A DNA stretch of 61,269 nucleotides from Actinopolymorpha alba DSM 45243. GTDB taxonomy: Bacteria; Actinomycetota; Actinomycetes; Propionibacteriales; Actinopolymorphaceae. The position numbers and the translations under genes are program-made. The stretch lies in assembly GCF_000373925.1 (NCBI RefSeq), contig NZ_KB892770.1, positions 1-61,269 on the forward strand, in the 5' to 3' direction. Positions 1 to 8,379 of this stretch are shown here, piece by piece. The notes beneath the pieces are model-generated. The model was not told where the DNA came from, made no database searches, and saw only the letters and a list, made by a program, of their open reading frames with translations. Each line of letters opens with the position of its first letter. Positions within the stretch are counted from its first letter, which is position 1.

Positions 1-275
1 CAGCCCACAGTGGAAGAACCGGTACAACATCCGCGCCGGCGTCGAGGGCACCATCCGCCAAGCCACCCACGTCACCGGCATCCGCCACGCCCGCTACCAC
101 GGCCTGAACAAGACCCGCCTAGAACACAACGCCGCCGCCACCGCCATCAACCTCATCCGCCTCGACGCCTGGTGGACTCACAACCCCCTCGACAGAACCA
201 GAACCACCCACCTCCAACGCCTCCACCTCACCGCCGCCTGAACCCGAATTAGCCAACAGGGTCTAAGAGACCGAG
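1..275 (+). mobile_element. 3' end of an IS1182-family insertion sequence
   Basis: The window begins inside an insertion sequence. Its transposase tail ends at 241 and is followed by about 30 bp (243-272, containing aattagccaacagggtcta) that probably include the right terminal inverted repeat. The left end and most of the transposase lie outside the window, so completeness and target duplication cannot be judged. Family assignment rests on the transposase C-terminus; the exact right boundary is a guess. Confidence 0.6.
2..241 (+). CDS. IS1182-family transposase, C-terminal part (5' end outside window)
   Basis: About 79 residues are readable before the TGA at 239-241. They hold YNIRAGVE, a Y-x2-R-x3-E signature whose glutamate is the last residue of the DDE catalytic triad in IS5/IS1182-like transposases. 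RYHGLNKTRLEHN and AINLIRLDAWW follow, typical of the IS1182 C-terminal tail. The protein would cut and join the element's ends. An 80-codon ATG frame at 10-252 on the same strand is only a proline/arginine-rich shadow. Whether the gene is intact upstream cannot be seen. Confidence 0.75.
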   Translation, partial: SPQWKNRYNIRAGVEGTIRQATHVTGIRHARYHGLNKTRLEHNAAATAINLIRLDAWWTHNPLDRTRTTHLQRLHLTAA

Positions 276-329
276 AAACCTATGACAGCTTGGGGCCACG
301 CGGGCCCGTCGCCCCAGGGGACTGCTCAG

Positions 330-1730
330 CTAGCGGGTGGCTGGGTCAGACGGCGGGTAGCTTGGTCGCCACCCGCGCTTGCGGCCACGGCGAAAGACCG
401 CGATGCCGCCCAGCACCAGCAGGACGAGCGCGACCGCGCCACCACCGACGCTGAGTGCGACGTTGCGGGCGGTGGTGTCCGGCGGCGTGGGCGGGATGAT
501 CGGCTTGATCGCCGGCTTCTCCTCAGCGGTCTCCTGACCCCCGGACCGCGCCGGCAGGATGGCCGTGACCGCCTCGAACGGGTTCACGACGCCCCAGCCG
601 TACTTCTGGTCAGGCAGGTCGAATCCGGGATGGTCGGCGGTGAACTCGATCCGCTGCTTCACCTGCACGGGTGTGAGTTTCTTGTCGTACGCCTCGAGAA
701 CGAGCGCGGCGACACCCGACACGAACGGCGCGGCGAAACTCGTGCCCTGGTCAGGCCCTCCGTGCCCGCTGATCGGCGCGGTGCTCACGACCGCCTCACC
801 CGGCGCGACCACTGAGATGGGAACGGAGGTCGTGGTGAAGTCCGCGACCTTGCCAGCTTCGTTCGTCGCACCGACGACGATGAGCCCTTCGAAGCCCTTC
901 TGTCCCGCGAAGCCTGCCGGCCAGGTCTCGGCATTGCCCTGCTGTCCGCCGGTGTTGCCGGACGCGACCACGACCACCACACCCTTGGCGAGTGCGTCCG
1001 CCACCGCGTCCCGCAGCGTGCCGCGCGGACTGGAGGTGACCATGGAGACGTTGATGACATCGGCTCCGTGGTCGGCCGCGTAGCGGATACCGGCGGCGAG
1101 TTCGTCGGCGGATCCAGCGTCGCGTTCCTTGGCGACCCGGACCGACAGGATCCGCGCGTGAGGTGCGACGCCGACGAAGGGCGTGGTCTGGTCCGCGACG
1201 TTCTCCCGCCCGGCGATGATGCCGGCGACGAAGGTGCCATGCCCGTTGCAGTCCCTCCACGGCGGAACCAGATCCTGGTCTGCGGGCACGAAGCTGGCTG
1301 GTGGTGCGATCGAGGCCCCGCCGAGCTGGGGATTGCCAAAATCGACACCGGTGTCGACCACGGCCACCGTCACCCCTCGCCCGGTGGCGAACTCGCGCAC
1401 GCGCTCCAGTTGCAGGCGCTTTTGTTGCCACGGCGTACGACTAAGGACGGTGCTGGCGAACTGCCGGTCGCACCTCTCGGTCAGCTGGTTCGGCGGGATC
1501 GGCTCTGGAAGCGGGCTGCTCGACGGCGATGCGGCCGGGGTGGTGGGTCCGCTCGAGTCGGCGTCGTCGGTCGGCGAAGGGGTCCCGCTGGGTGAAGGGC
1601 TCGCGGTGGGGGCGGACACCGACGACTGCCCCGGGCCGGCCAGGGCGGCCGCGGGCAGCGCGCCGACGACCGGCGCCAACGCGAGTAATATGCCGGCCGA
1701 CCGAACGCTGTGCCTTCTCGACCACCTCAC
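330..1730 (-). CDS. mycosin-like S8 subtilisin serine protease, membrane-anchored
   Basis: A 466-residue subtilase. An N-terminal signal peptide (about 1-32) is followed by a Pro/Ser/Thr-rich linker (about 35-80) and the S8 domain. The triad is D126 (AVVDTGVD), H164 (NGHGTFVAG) and S331 (GTSFAAPFVSG), with oxyanion N259 (ASGNTGG). A transmembrane helix (about 424-447) and an Arg-rich tail end the protein. This layout is that of mycosins (MycP), the outward-facing proteases of type VII (ESX) secretion. No ESX genes are visible, so a link to secretion is inferred from architecture only. The long low-complexity linker could also suit a wall-spanning housekeeping subtilase. Confidence 0.85.
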   Translation of the reverse strand: MRWSRRHSVRSAGILLALAPVVGALPAAALAGPGQSSVSAPTASPSPSGTPSPTDDADSSGPTTPAASPSSSPLPEPIPPNQLTERCDRQFASTVLSRTPWQQKRLQLERVREFATGRGVTVAVVDTGVDFGNPQLGGASIAPPASFVPADQDLVPPWRDCNGHGTFVAGIIAGRENVADQTTPFVGVAPHARILSVRVAKERDAGSADELAAGIRYAADHGADVINVSMVTSSPRGTLRDAVADALAKGVVVVVASGNTGGQQGNAETWPAGFAGQKGFEGLIVVGATNEAGKVADFTTTSVPISVVAPGEAVVSTAPISGHGGPDQGTSFAAPFVSGVAALVLEAYDKKLTPVQVKQRIEFTADHPGFDLPDQKYGWGVVNPFEAVTAILPARSGGQETAEEKPAIKPIIPPTPPDTTARNVALSVGGGAVALVLLVLGGIAVFRRGRKRGWRPSYPPSDPATR

Positions 1731-1971
1731 AGTGGGCGAGAGTACCCGTAATGATCCGATCTGCCGGGCGGGCCGGGGTCACCGATCACGGGGCCGCTTT
1801 CGGTCACGGCAGCAACGGTCTTGCGCAAAGCTCGTTCTTTTCGGGGAAGTACGACCACGCTTGGTCACTGGGTGGGGTTTCCCACCGCGCGAGCGCGGGA
1901 AGCAAAGCGTCATGCCAACGCAGAGTCTCTGCGGCACGGGGTATGGCGAGTGGAGGGTCTAAGGAGAAGGC

Positions 1972-2406
1972 GTGACTGTGGCTCCGGTCGAGAGTTCGGC
2001 GACCTCCACTGCCTTGGTGCTGCCCTTCGAGGTGGCCAGCGCTCGGAAGGCGCGGCGTCGACTTGACGCTGACCTTACCGCAGCGGGCATCTTCGCGGAC
2101 GATGTTCAGGATGCGCTCCTCGTGCTCAGCGAACTCGTCGGCAACGCCCTCCGGCATGCCCGTCCGCTGCCGGCGGGCACCTTGCGGGTGACCTGGGCAC
2201 GCCTACCCGAGCAGCTGGTGGAGCTGGCGGTGACAGACGGCGGAGGGCCGACCCACCCACGTACCCTCGAGCTCCCCGCATCGGCGCTGGGTGGCCGCGG
2301 CCTCGCGATCGTCGGCGACCTTTCCGAGACCTGGGGTGTGCGGCGCGACGCGGAGTCGACCACGGTGTACGCCGTCCTCCGGTGCCGGGCCGCCGCGCCG
2401 GCCTAA
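1972..2406 (+). CDS. ATP-binding protein, RsbW/anti-sigma-like HATPase_c_2
   Basis: A 144-residue stand-alone GHKL ATPase domain. The N box is ELVGNALRHA (N58), the G1 box is VTDGGG (about 88-92) and the G2 box is GGRGLAIV (about 107-114). Single-domain proteins of this type in actinobacteria are usually serine kinases that act as anti-sigma factors or on STAS-domain partners. No sigma factor or STAS gene is adjacent, so the partner is unknown. The GTG at 1972 is chosen because of a clear ribosome-binding site (aaggagaag, 1961-1969). The 240-bp leader contains a GGTGGG/CCCACC hairpin near 1870-1888. Confidence 0.85.
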   Translation: MTVAPVESSATSTALVLPFEVASARKARRRLDADLTAAGIFADDVQDALLVLSELVGNALRHARPLPAGTLRVTWARLPEQLVELAVTDGGGPTHPRTLELPASALGGRGLAIVGDLSETWGVRRDAESTTVYAVLRCRAAAPA

Positions 2407-2449
2407 CGAGCGCCGCGGCGTCAGGCCGGCTAACGACTACGCTCGTTCC

Positions 2450-3268
2450 GTGTCACTCAGTGCGGCGGCCGGCACGCCACGTGTCGCGACAGTGATTCCC
2501 GCGAGGAACGAAGCGGCCCGGGTGGCCGCGACCGTGCGCGCGGTCGCGAAGATTCCCGCCGTCGACCTGATCATCGTCGTGAACGACGGATCGCGGGACG
2601 CGACCGCCGACCTCGCCCGCGACGCCGGCGCCGTCGTGGTCAGCCACCAGCGTTCGCGAGGGAAGGCCGCAGCGCTGGAGACCGGGGTCGAGACAGCCGC
2701 GGCGATCGACACCCGCGAAGGACGCGCCGCGCCGAGGCACCTGCTGTTCCTGGACGCGGATCTGGAGGAGAGCGCCGCCGAGGCTGGCGACCTGATCGCG
2801 CCCGTCCTCGCCGGCAGCGCCGACATGAGCATCGGGCTCCTCCCGGCGCAGACCGGCGGCGGGGGCGGCGGCCACGGCTTTGTCGTCCGGCTGGCCCGAG
2901 ACGGCATCACCCGCGCCACCGGCTGGCTCGCCACGCAACCCCTGTCTGGGCAACGCTGCCTGACCCGGGAGGCGTACCAGCTGGCCCGCCCCCTCGCGCC
3001 CGGCTTCGGTGTCGAGGTGGGTCTCACGATCGACCTGATCCGGCGCGGCCTGCGGGTGGTGGAGGTCCCGGTCGCCTTCCAGCACAGGGTGACCGGCAGT
3101 GGCTGGCGCGGCCAGGTGCACCGGGGCCGCCAGTGGCTCCATGTCGCGGCCGCACTCGCCCGCCGCGGTGTCCTGCCCTCGGCGCGGGCGGTCCTCGGGA
3201 GGCGTACGAGCTCGGACAGCTCCGCGAGCCGGGACAGCTCCGCGAGCCGGGACCGCTCGGCCCGGTGA
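2450..3268 (+). CDS. family 2 glycosyltransferase
   Basis: A 272-residue GT-A fold glycosyltransferase. The nucleotide-sugar site starts with VATVIPARNEA (about 12-22) and VNDGSRD (about 44-50); the metal-binding DAD is at about 102-104 (LFLDADLEES). A QPLSGQR segment typical of polyprenol-phosphate and glucosyl-phosphoglycerate type GT2 enzymes follows. There is no membrane helix. The GTG at 2450 gives the usual family start. Its stop overlaps the next gene's GTG by 4 nt, implying translational coupling to the GT-C protein; a plausible role is making a polyprenol-linked sugar donor for that enzyme (inference). The last 20 codons are a Ser/Arg/Asp tandem repeat. Confidence 0.8.
   Translation: MSLSAAAGTPRVATVIPARNEAARVAATVRAVAKIPAVDLIIVVNDGSRDATADLARDAGAVVVSHQRSRGKAAALETGVETAAAIDTREGRAAPRHLLFLDADLEESAAEAGDLIAPVLAGSADMSIGLLPAQTGGGGGGHGFVVRLARDGITRATGWLATQPLSGQRCLTREAYQLARPLAPGFGVEVGLTIDLIRRGLRVVEVPVAFQHRVTGSGWRGQVHRGRQWLHVAAALARRGVLPSARAVLGRRTSSDSSASRDSSASRDRSAR
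3215..3260 (+). repeat. 18-bp tandem repeat in the 3' end of the GT2 gene
   Basis: Two perfect copies of gacagctccgcgagccgg (3215-3232, 3233-3250) and a partial third encode DSSASR repeats at the extreme C-terminus. The period is a multiple of 3, so copy-number change would keep frame and keep the overlap with the next gene. Confidence 0.9.
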
Positions 3269-5196
3269 GCAGCACCGCCGCGACGTCCGTCCACTCGCCC
3301 GTCGCGTCCCATCGGGCTGGCCGCCGGGCCCTGGTCTTCTGCGGCGCCAGCTTCGCCCTCTTCACCCTCACCGGGTTGCTCGGACCGTCGGCTGTCACGC
3401 TGACGCTCCCGCAGCGGGTGGCCTGGCGGCCGCCGTACTGGTTCGACGTCCATCCCGCCCCGTGGCTGGTGATGGGGCTCGTGTACGCCGGCCTGGTGGT
3501 CGGCGCGTACGGCCTGTTCGTCGCGTTCCGTGCGCTCGCCGCCGGCTGGCAGCCATCGCCGCGGCGGCTGGTGGCGCTCGGCGTGGCGGGGGTGACGGCA
3601 CTGACTCTGGTGCCGCCGATGGCGTCGGGGGACGTCCTGATGTACGCCGCGTACGGCCGGATCGCGGCGCTGGGTGGCGACCCGTACGTCACCTCACCCG
3701 CGGCCGCCGCGCTGCTCGGCCACGACCCGGTGATCGCCGCCACCGAACGTCCCTGGCAGAACGCCACCTCGGTCTACGGTCCGGTCGCGACCTGGATCCA
3801 GGAGGCGGCGGCCCGGATCGGCGACGGGTCCACGCACGGCACCATGCTGGGTCTGCAGGTCGTCAACGCGGTGGCGTTCGTCCTGACCGGTCTGCTCACG
3901 GTCGTCCTGGCGGGGAGTGGCGATGTGGCCCGGGCGCGGGCGGTGCTCTTCGTCCTCGCGAACCCTCTCCTGGTCTGGGCCGTCGTCGGCGGCGCTCACA
4001 ACGACGCGCAGGCGGTGGTGTTCGCGGTCGCGGCGCTGGTCGTCGTCCGCCGTTCGCCGTTCGCGTCCGGTCTCCTGCTGGGGCTTGGCGGTGCGATCAA
4101 GTTGACGGTCGGGCTCTACGGCCTGGCTCTCCTGTGGTGCTTCCGGCGTTCTCCGCGTTCGGCTCTGAGCCTGTGTGCCGGTGCACTGCTCACGCTCGGC
4201 GGGACCTACCTCACCGCCGGGCCGCAGGTGTTCGACCGGGTTCTGCTGGCGCCGAGCTTCATCTCGTCCGGAACGCCGTGGCGTCTGCTGTTCGGCCCGC
4301 TGCATCTGTACGTGCTGCCGATGTCGGCGGCCAGGGCGGTGATCGCGAGCCTTGCGACGGTCGCGATCGTGTTGCTCGCGGTGCTGTTGTTCAGGGCCCT
4401 GCCCCGCCCGGTGCTTGCGCCGGCGGGCGTCGACGACCCGCGCCCGGAGGCGGTGCGTGCGTCCGCGGCGATCTGCCTGGCCTGGGTGTTCCTCACGCAG
4501 TACAGCCTGCCGTGGTACGACCTGATGGCGTGGGTGCCGCTGGCCGGGCTGGTGGCGACCAGGCTCGACCTGATGTTGCTGGGCCGGACGGCGATGATGG
4601 CCGCGGCGTACGTTCCCGGCCGGGTCGTGGTGATTCCGCTCGGACTGGCCATCGTCAGTGACCGGATCCGCGACACGGTCACTCCGCTGGTGCAGACGGC
4701 AATCCTGGTGTGGCTCGTCTCATGGTGCCTCGCACAGGTTCGTGGGCGGGTTCGCGGGGATGATGAAGGTATGCCTCCTCCAGAACCCCCGATCGAAGGT
4801 GGCCGGCCGGTCCTTCTTTATGACGGCGACTGCGCTTTCTGTACGCGCAGCGTTCGCCTGATCGAGCGGTGGATCCGACCGTCCGCCGCGTTGGAGCCCT
4901 GGCAGTTCGCGGATCTCGACGCGCTGGGCACGACCCGCGCCAGAGCCGAGTACGAAGTGCTGTGGGTGCGACGTGACCGTCGGGTCGACGGTGGAGCCCA
5001 GGCGGTCGCGCGGTTGCTCATCCATGCCGGTGGTGGGTGGGCCCTGCTGGGATGGTCGCTGCGGGTGCCGCCCATTCGCTGGCTCGCGCACCTCGTCTAT
5101 CGCCTCGTGGCCAACAACCGTGACCGGTTGCCGGGAGGCACGCCTGCCTGCGCTCTTCCGGCCGACCAGCGCCCCGGTGCCAGCTCCGGAGCGTAA
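3265..5196 (+). CDS. MptB-like polyprenol-dependent mannosyltransferase fused to a DCC (DUF393) thiol-disulfide oxidoreductase domain
   Basis: A 643-residue protein with two parts. Residues about 20-490 form a multi-helix GT-C transferase with the short family motifs SGDVLMYAAYGR, GGDPYV, VYGPVATW and GGAHNDAQ, as in MptB-type alpha-1,6-mannosyltransferases that use polyprenyl-phospho-mannose for lipoglycan synthesis. Residues about 505-643 are a DUF393/DCC domain beginning VLLYDGDCAFC (C523, C526). The GTG at 3265 overlaps the upstream GT2 stop. An in-frame ATG at 4771 (residue 503) falls exactly at the domain border behind gggga, so a separate oxidoreductase could also be translated. The fusion is what the frame shows; whether one or two proteins are made is not decided by sequence. 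Confidence 0.8.
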   Translation: MSSTAATSVHSPVASHRAGRRALVFCGASFALFTLTGLLGPSAVTLTLPQRVAWRPPYWFDVHPAPWLVMGLVYAGLVVGAYGLFVAFRALAAGWQPSPRRLVALGVAGVTALTLVPPMASGDVLMYAAYGRIAALGGDPYVTSPAAAALLGHDPVIAATERPWQNATSVYGPVATWIQEAAARIGDGSTHGTMLGLQVVNAVAFVLTGLLTVVLAGSGDVARARAVLFVLANPLLVWAVVGGAHNDAQAVVFAVAALVVVRRSPFASGLLLGLGGAIKLTVGLYGLALLWCFRRSPRSALSLCAGALLTLGGTYLTAGPQVFDRVLLAPSFISSGTPWRLLFGPLHLYVLPMSAARAVIASLATVAIVLLAVLLFRALPRPVLAPAGVDDPRPEAVRASAAICLAWVFLTQYSLPWYDLMAWVPLAGLVATRLDLMLLGRTAMMAAAYVPGRVVVIPLGLAIVSDRIRDTVTPLVQTAILVWLVSWCLAQVRGRVRGDDEGMPPPEPPIEGGRPVLLYDGDCAFCTRSVRLIERWIRPSAALEPWQFADLDALGTTRARAEYEVLWVRRDRRVDGGAQAVARLLIHAGGGWALLGWSLRVPPIRWLAHLVYRLVANNRDRLPGGTPACALPADQRPGASSGA

Positions 5197-5408
5197 TCGT
5201 CAGCCACGTCTCCACGGTGCGGGTGGATGGGCCGCATCGTGGGAAAAGTCCGTATTTCCGCCATTCGTGGAACGCTGGGCGGGCGAATCGCGTCTACGGA
5301 ACTGCCAAGTTGGAACAGAAACCGACCTCCGGCGCAACAGCCAGTAACCAGATCCAAGGAAGTTACCCCGTCCCTGGGTCAGCCCCCGGTGGAAAGGGAG
5401 TGCTCGCG

Positions 5409-6503
5409 ATGACCACCACGGTGGACTCGACCACGCTGATGCGGTGGGAGAGTCTCGCGCTCGACTACGACGTCGCCTGGGCCGACCTGCTGCTCATCGC
5501 TCTGAACGTCCACGGCGTACGCACGTCTGTCGGCTCGCGGACCCGCCTGCATGTGCGGCTGCCAGGTGAAGACGACACCCGGCTCATCGTGGTCCCGTCC
5601 GGCCGGCCCGACTCGCCGTTCGAGCTACGCGGGGACGATCTGTGTGTGGACGCCCAGCCGGTCGCGGCGGTCGAGCGGCTCGCCGTCGACGACGCCGTAC
5701 CCGGCTACCTTCGGTGCTGGGATGGCAACCGCTGGCGAGCCGCCACCCTCAACCCCAACTCCCGGAGTCGCTGCACCGGCTGCGCGTTCTGTCCCACCAG
5801 CCTGGAGGATGCCGTCGACCCACGGCTCCGGCTCGACGACGAGATCGCGGCCCTGCTGGCCGGTCTCGCGGCCGAGCTTCCGCCAGGCGGCTCGCTCACC
5901 GATCTGGACGAGGTGACCATCTCCACCGGCTGCTTCCACACGGAGGCGGCGGCCCTGGAACACCTGCGCACCGTCCGCCGGGTGCTGACCGAGCACGGCA
6001 TGCGACCACGGATCGGGTTGCTGAGTTCGGTGTTGCGGAGCCAGCGGGCCTTCGACCAGATCGCGGACGAGGTGGGTCCGTTCCTGCTCTACCTCACCGC
6101 CGAGTGTGGTTCACGCAGAGACGTGCTGCTCAAGGCGAGCAAGGCCAGCCTGCTGCCGCGGGAGATGCCGGGCCTGCTCGCCCGTGCTCGCGCGGCGGGC
6201 CTGGAGACGTCGTTCACCTACGTCGCGGGGTTGGACGCCTACGACGAGATGCGCGACTTCCTGTCGACGCTGCTTCCGGAGGTGACGGTTTTCCCGTCCG
6301 TGCAGGTCTACCAGTCGCACACCACGCTGATGGACCTGCTCCGCGCGCCCGAGGCCGAGGACCTCAGCTACTACCTCCGGATCCGGCGGGACTTGGAGGA
6401 GCTGGCCGCACCCCGTGGACTGGTTCCGGAACGTTGGCGGTGCTACCGGCCGCTCTGGTACACCACGTTCGCGGGGGCGCCGCTCACCAGCCCGTGCCGG
6501 TGA
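5409..6503 (+). CDS. radical SAM-like protein with a CX2CX2C cluster motif
   Basis: A 364-residue protein. The central motif RCTGCAFCPTS gives C122, C125 and C128, a CX2CX2C spacing instead of the canonical CX3CX2C of radical SAM enzymes. Later segments fit a TIM-barrel radical SAM domain: VTISTGCFHTE (about 175-185), LLYLTAECGSRRDVLLKASK, and FTYVAGLDAYDEM, where a barrel strand and SAM-contact region would lie. The first 115 residues are a distinct N-terminal region I do not recognise. ATG 5409 follows ggaaagggag; a GTG at 5400 is also in frame. It is probably co-transcribed with the next gene, 14 bp downstream. Substrate unknown. Confidence 0.65.
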   Translation: MTTTVDSTTLMRWESLALDYDVAWADLLLIALNVHGVRTSVGSRTRLHVRLPGEDDTRLIVVPSGRPDSPFELRGDDLCVDAQPVAAVERLAVDDAVPGYLRCWDGNRWRAATLNPNSRSRCTGCAFCPTSLEDAVDPRLRLDDEIAALLAGLAAELPPGGSLTDLDEVTISTGCFHTEAAALEHLRTVRRVLTEHGMRPRIGLLSSVLRSQRAFDQIADEVGPFLLYLTAECGSRRDVLLKASKASLLPREMPGLLARARAAGLETSFTYVAGLDAYDEMRDFLSTLLPEVTVFPSVQVYQSHTTLMDLLRAPEAEDLSYYLRIRRDLEELAAPRGLVPERWRCYRPLWYTTFAGAPLTSPCR

Positions 6504-6517
6504 GGAGGGGCTCGGCC

Positions 6518-6976
6518 ATGTCGAGGTCTGCAACCGCGGCGCCCGAGAGCCTCGCGATCCGCGGCCACCGCGAGGACCACGACGGTATGCGGGCGTACGT
6601 CCTCGATCGGCGGCTCACCGGCTACGACAGCTACCGAACGGCCCGGCTGATCGTCGCCGACCGCCCACCGCTGCGGGTACGCGTGCTCACGCTCGACGAC
6701 CTGACGGTCCTGTGCCCGTTGCCCGAGCAGCGTGAGCTCCCCGACCGTTGGGAAGGCACGCTGGAGCTGCCGGCGACCAGCCGCGGTTCGGTCATGCCGG
6801 CAGACCTCACCCGCGCCCTTGTCGAGGCGGGGATCGAGCCGACCGCGCTCGACGATGCGCAGCGCCGGCATCTGATCGGCTTCGTGGCCGAAGCCCGGCC
6901 GGGTCCGACCCGGGACGCCCGCCTGGCCGCCGCGGTGTCGGCCGCGCGCCGCGACCAGGTGCGGGTCAGAGGCTGA
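6518..6976 (+). CDS. conserved hypothetical protein, possible partner of the radical SAM-like protein
   Basis: A 152-residue soluble protein starting at ATG 6518 behind a strong site (gaggagggg, 6502-6510). It follows the radical SAM-like gene by 14 bp, so the two look like one operon. The last 50 residues (ADLTRALVEAG, then LIGFVAEARPGPTRDARL) resemble the C-terminal helical tail of YdeI/OmpD-associated proteins; the first 100 residues are not recognised. No cysteine cluster or peptide-precursor character is present. It ends 11 bp inside the convergent PIG-L gene. Function unknown. Confidence 0.6.
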   Translation: MSRSATAAPESLAIRGHREDHDGMRAYVLDRRLTGYDSYRTARLIVADRPPLRVRVLTLDDLTVLCPLPEQRELPDRWEGTLELPATSRGSVMPADLTRALVEAGIEPTALDDAQRRHLIGFVAEARPGPTRDARLAAAVSAARRDQVRVRG

Positions 6977-7706
6977 CAAGCTCGAACGTCGTCGCCAGGC
7001 GTCCACCGAAGCGGGCGGCGGCCTCGCGGGCGAAGCCGGTGAGGAGTTCGCGGGCGTAGGCGACCGGATCGCGGTCGGAGATCTCCTCGATGTACGCCCG
7101 GTGTTCGGCGAGCGAGGCGATCGCGCGGTCGAGGGTGCTGGAGACGTCGACGGCGTGCGAGGGGTACGGCGACGCGGCGACGGCCACCCACCGCACGCCG
7201 TTCCAGGGTTCGATTCCCTCGCCCACCAACTCGGGGAAGATCCAGCGGTTGCCGGCGTCCCCCACCGCGTCGAGGGCGGCCCGCCCGACGGCTCTGTGGT
7301 CGGGGGTGTTCCAGGAGCCGGGACCCCAGGTGTCGTGGTGGTTGAGCGTCACCACGAGTTCGGGCCGGTGCCGCCGGATCGCGCGGGCGAGTTCCCGGCG
7401 CAGAGCCAGACCTTCCTCGATCACGCCGTCCTGGTGGTCGAGGAACTCCACCGACCGCACGCCGACCGCCGCCGCGCTGGCTTGTTGCTCGCGTTCCCTG
7501 ATGGCCGCGGCGTGCTCCGGCGGGATCCCGTCGATGCCGGCCTCGCCCCGGGTGACCAGGAGGTACGCGACCTCCCGCCCCGCGTCGGTCCAGGCCGCGA
7601 CCGCACCCGAAGCGCCGTACTCGAGGTCGTCCGGATGCGCGACGATCGCGAGGCAGCGTTGCCAGTCCTCGGGCATCGGCGCAAGGTCAGCTTGCTGATC
7701 GGTCAT
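6966..7706 (-). CDS. PIG-L/LmbE family deacetylase
   Basis: A 246-residue zinc-dependent N-acetyl-sugar deacetylase-like protein. The zinc site is AHPDDLE (H24, D26, D27) with NTPDHRAVG (H137) as third ligand; the LNHHDTWGP segment is also typical. Relatives include MshB (mycothiol), Mca and lincomycin/teicoplanin enzymes; nothing nearby indicates which substrate applies. The ATG at 7706 lies behind gagggggtgcg and overlaps the Nudix stop by 4 nt, so the gene is coupled to it. A longer frame upstream exists but would run into the Nudix gene. Confidence 0.85.
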   Translation of the reverse strand: MTDQQADLAPMPEDWQRCLAIVAHPDDLEYGASGAVAAWTDAGREVAYLLVTRGEAGIDGIPPEHAAAIREREQQASAAAVGVRSVEFLDHQDGVIEEGLALRRELARAIRRHRPELVVTLNHHDTWGPGSWNTPDHRAVGRAALDAVGDAGNRWIFPELVGEGIEPWNGVRWVAVAASPYPSHAVDVSSTLDRAIASLAEHRAYIEEISDRDPVAYARELLTGFAREAAARFGGRLATTFELVSL

Positions 7707-8158
7707 CGCACCCCCTCGGCCATCAGCTCGACCCGCTTCCTCTCCGCCAGTTGCAGGCTCCGCCGGGTCCATGGTGGTGTCCGCGGATCGGCCGCGATCT
7801 CGTCGTACGACATCCACCCCACCCACGCCACCTCCTCCGGTGAGCCCGGTCGCGGTGTGCCGGTCTCGTGCGCGGCGAGGAAGACGACGTCGACCACCCA
7901 CTGGTGGTCGTCGGAGTGGAAGGAGGTGCTGCGAACGTACGTCAGTGAAGGCGCGAGGGTGACTCCGACCTCCTCCTGGACCTCGCGGCGGACAGCCGCT
8001 TCGAGGACGCCGTCGTTGTCATCAGTCCGCTCGACCTTGCCACCAGGCATGGACAGCGTGCCGGCGGCGTGGCTGACCTGGGCGAAGCGTTGGATCATGA
8101 GCCACCTGCCGTCCCGGAAGATCGCGGCCTCGACGTTCACGATGAACCGCTCTGCCAT
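7703..8158 (-). CDS. Nudix hydrolase
   Basis: A 151-residue Nudix protein. The box reads MPGGKVERT, a short acidic insert, LEAAVRREVQEEVGV, so the GX5E half is slightly expanded while REVQEEVG is intact. It should hydrolyse a nucleoside-diphosphate-linked substrate using Mg2+. The GxWLMIQR strand and DHQWVVDVVF are family-typical. It overlaps the following PIG-L gene by 4 nt; co-expression with a sugar deacetylase suggests nucleotide-sugar or mycothiol-type metabolism, but that is only context. It lacks any extra domain. Confidence 0.85.
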   Translation of the reverse strand: MAERFIVNVEAAIFRDGRWLMIQRFAQVSHAAGTLSMPGGKVERTDDNDGVLEAAVRREVQEEVGVTLAPSLTYVRSTSFHSDDHQWVVDVVFLAAHETGTPRPGSPEEVAWVGWMSYDEIAADPRTPPWTRRSLQLAERKRVELMAEGVR

Positions 8159-8208
8159 GGGCTACTGCTCCTTCCCTCGCAGGGCCAGTAACCGTAGTGG
8201 CCAAGGCG

Positions 8209-8379
8209 TCAGGTTGCGACCGGCTGGTTCCGGGAGCGCCGCTCGACGCCGACGTTGACGATCGTGGTGTCGAGCATGGGGGTGAGCGCTCCGAGGACGA
8301 GGACGCCACCCAACTTGAGGAGCTGCGCGTCGATCCTCTCGGGCTCGCTAGGCCTGTCTAGCGCAGTATTTGGACTCAT
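8209..8379 (-). pseudogene. N-terminal remnant of a DHA2-family MFS drug exporter
   Basis: From ATG 8379 the frame reads 56 codons. After a polar start (MSPNTALDRPSEPERID) comes LLKLGGVLVLGALTPMLDTT and IVNVGV, the first transmembrane helix and D-x-T-I-V-N motif of EmrB/QacA-type 14-TM exporters. It then runs into unrelated ERRSRNQPVAT and stops, so about 90% of the pump is missing. A -10-like TATAGT lies 8 nt before the ATG, so the transcript would be nearly leaderless. The beginning of this gene is repeated at about 10.64 kb next to an intact TetR gene, which explains its origin. Confidence 0.75.

Noticed and set aside
1-300. Second transposon boundary or attachment site after the IS1182 tail
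   Set aside because: No direct repeat or tRNA end can be seen in the available flank; the other end is outside the window.
5197-5408. Possible cobalamin- or SAM-type riboswitch before the radical SAM-like gene
   Set aside because: gggaa and gcgg-rich pieces occur, but the conserved B12-box core and the SAM aptamer kink-turn pattern are absent; no consistent fold by eye. I see nothing definite in this gap apart from the ribosome-binding site.
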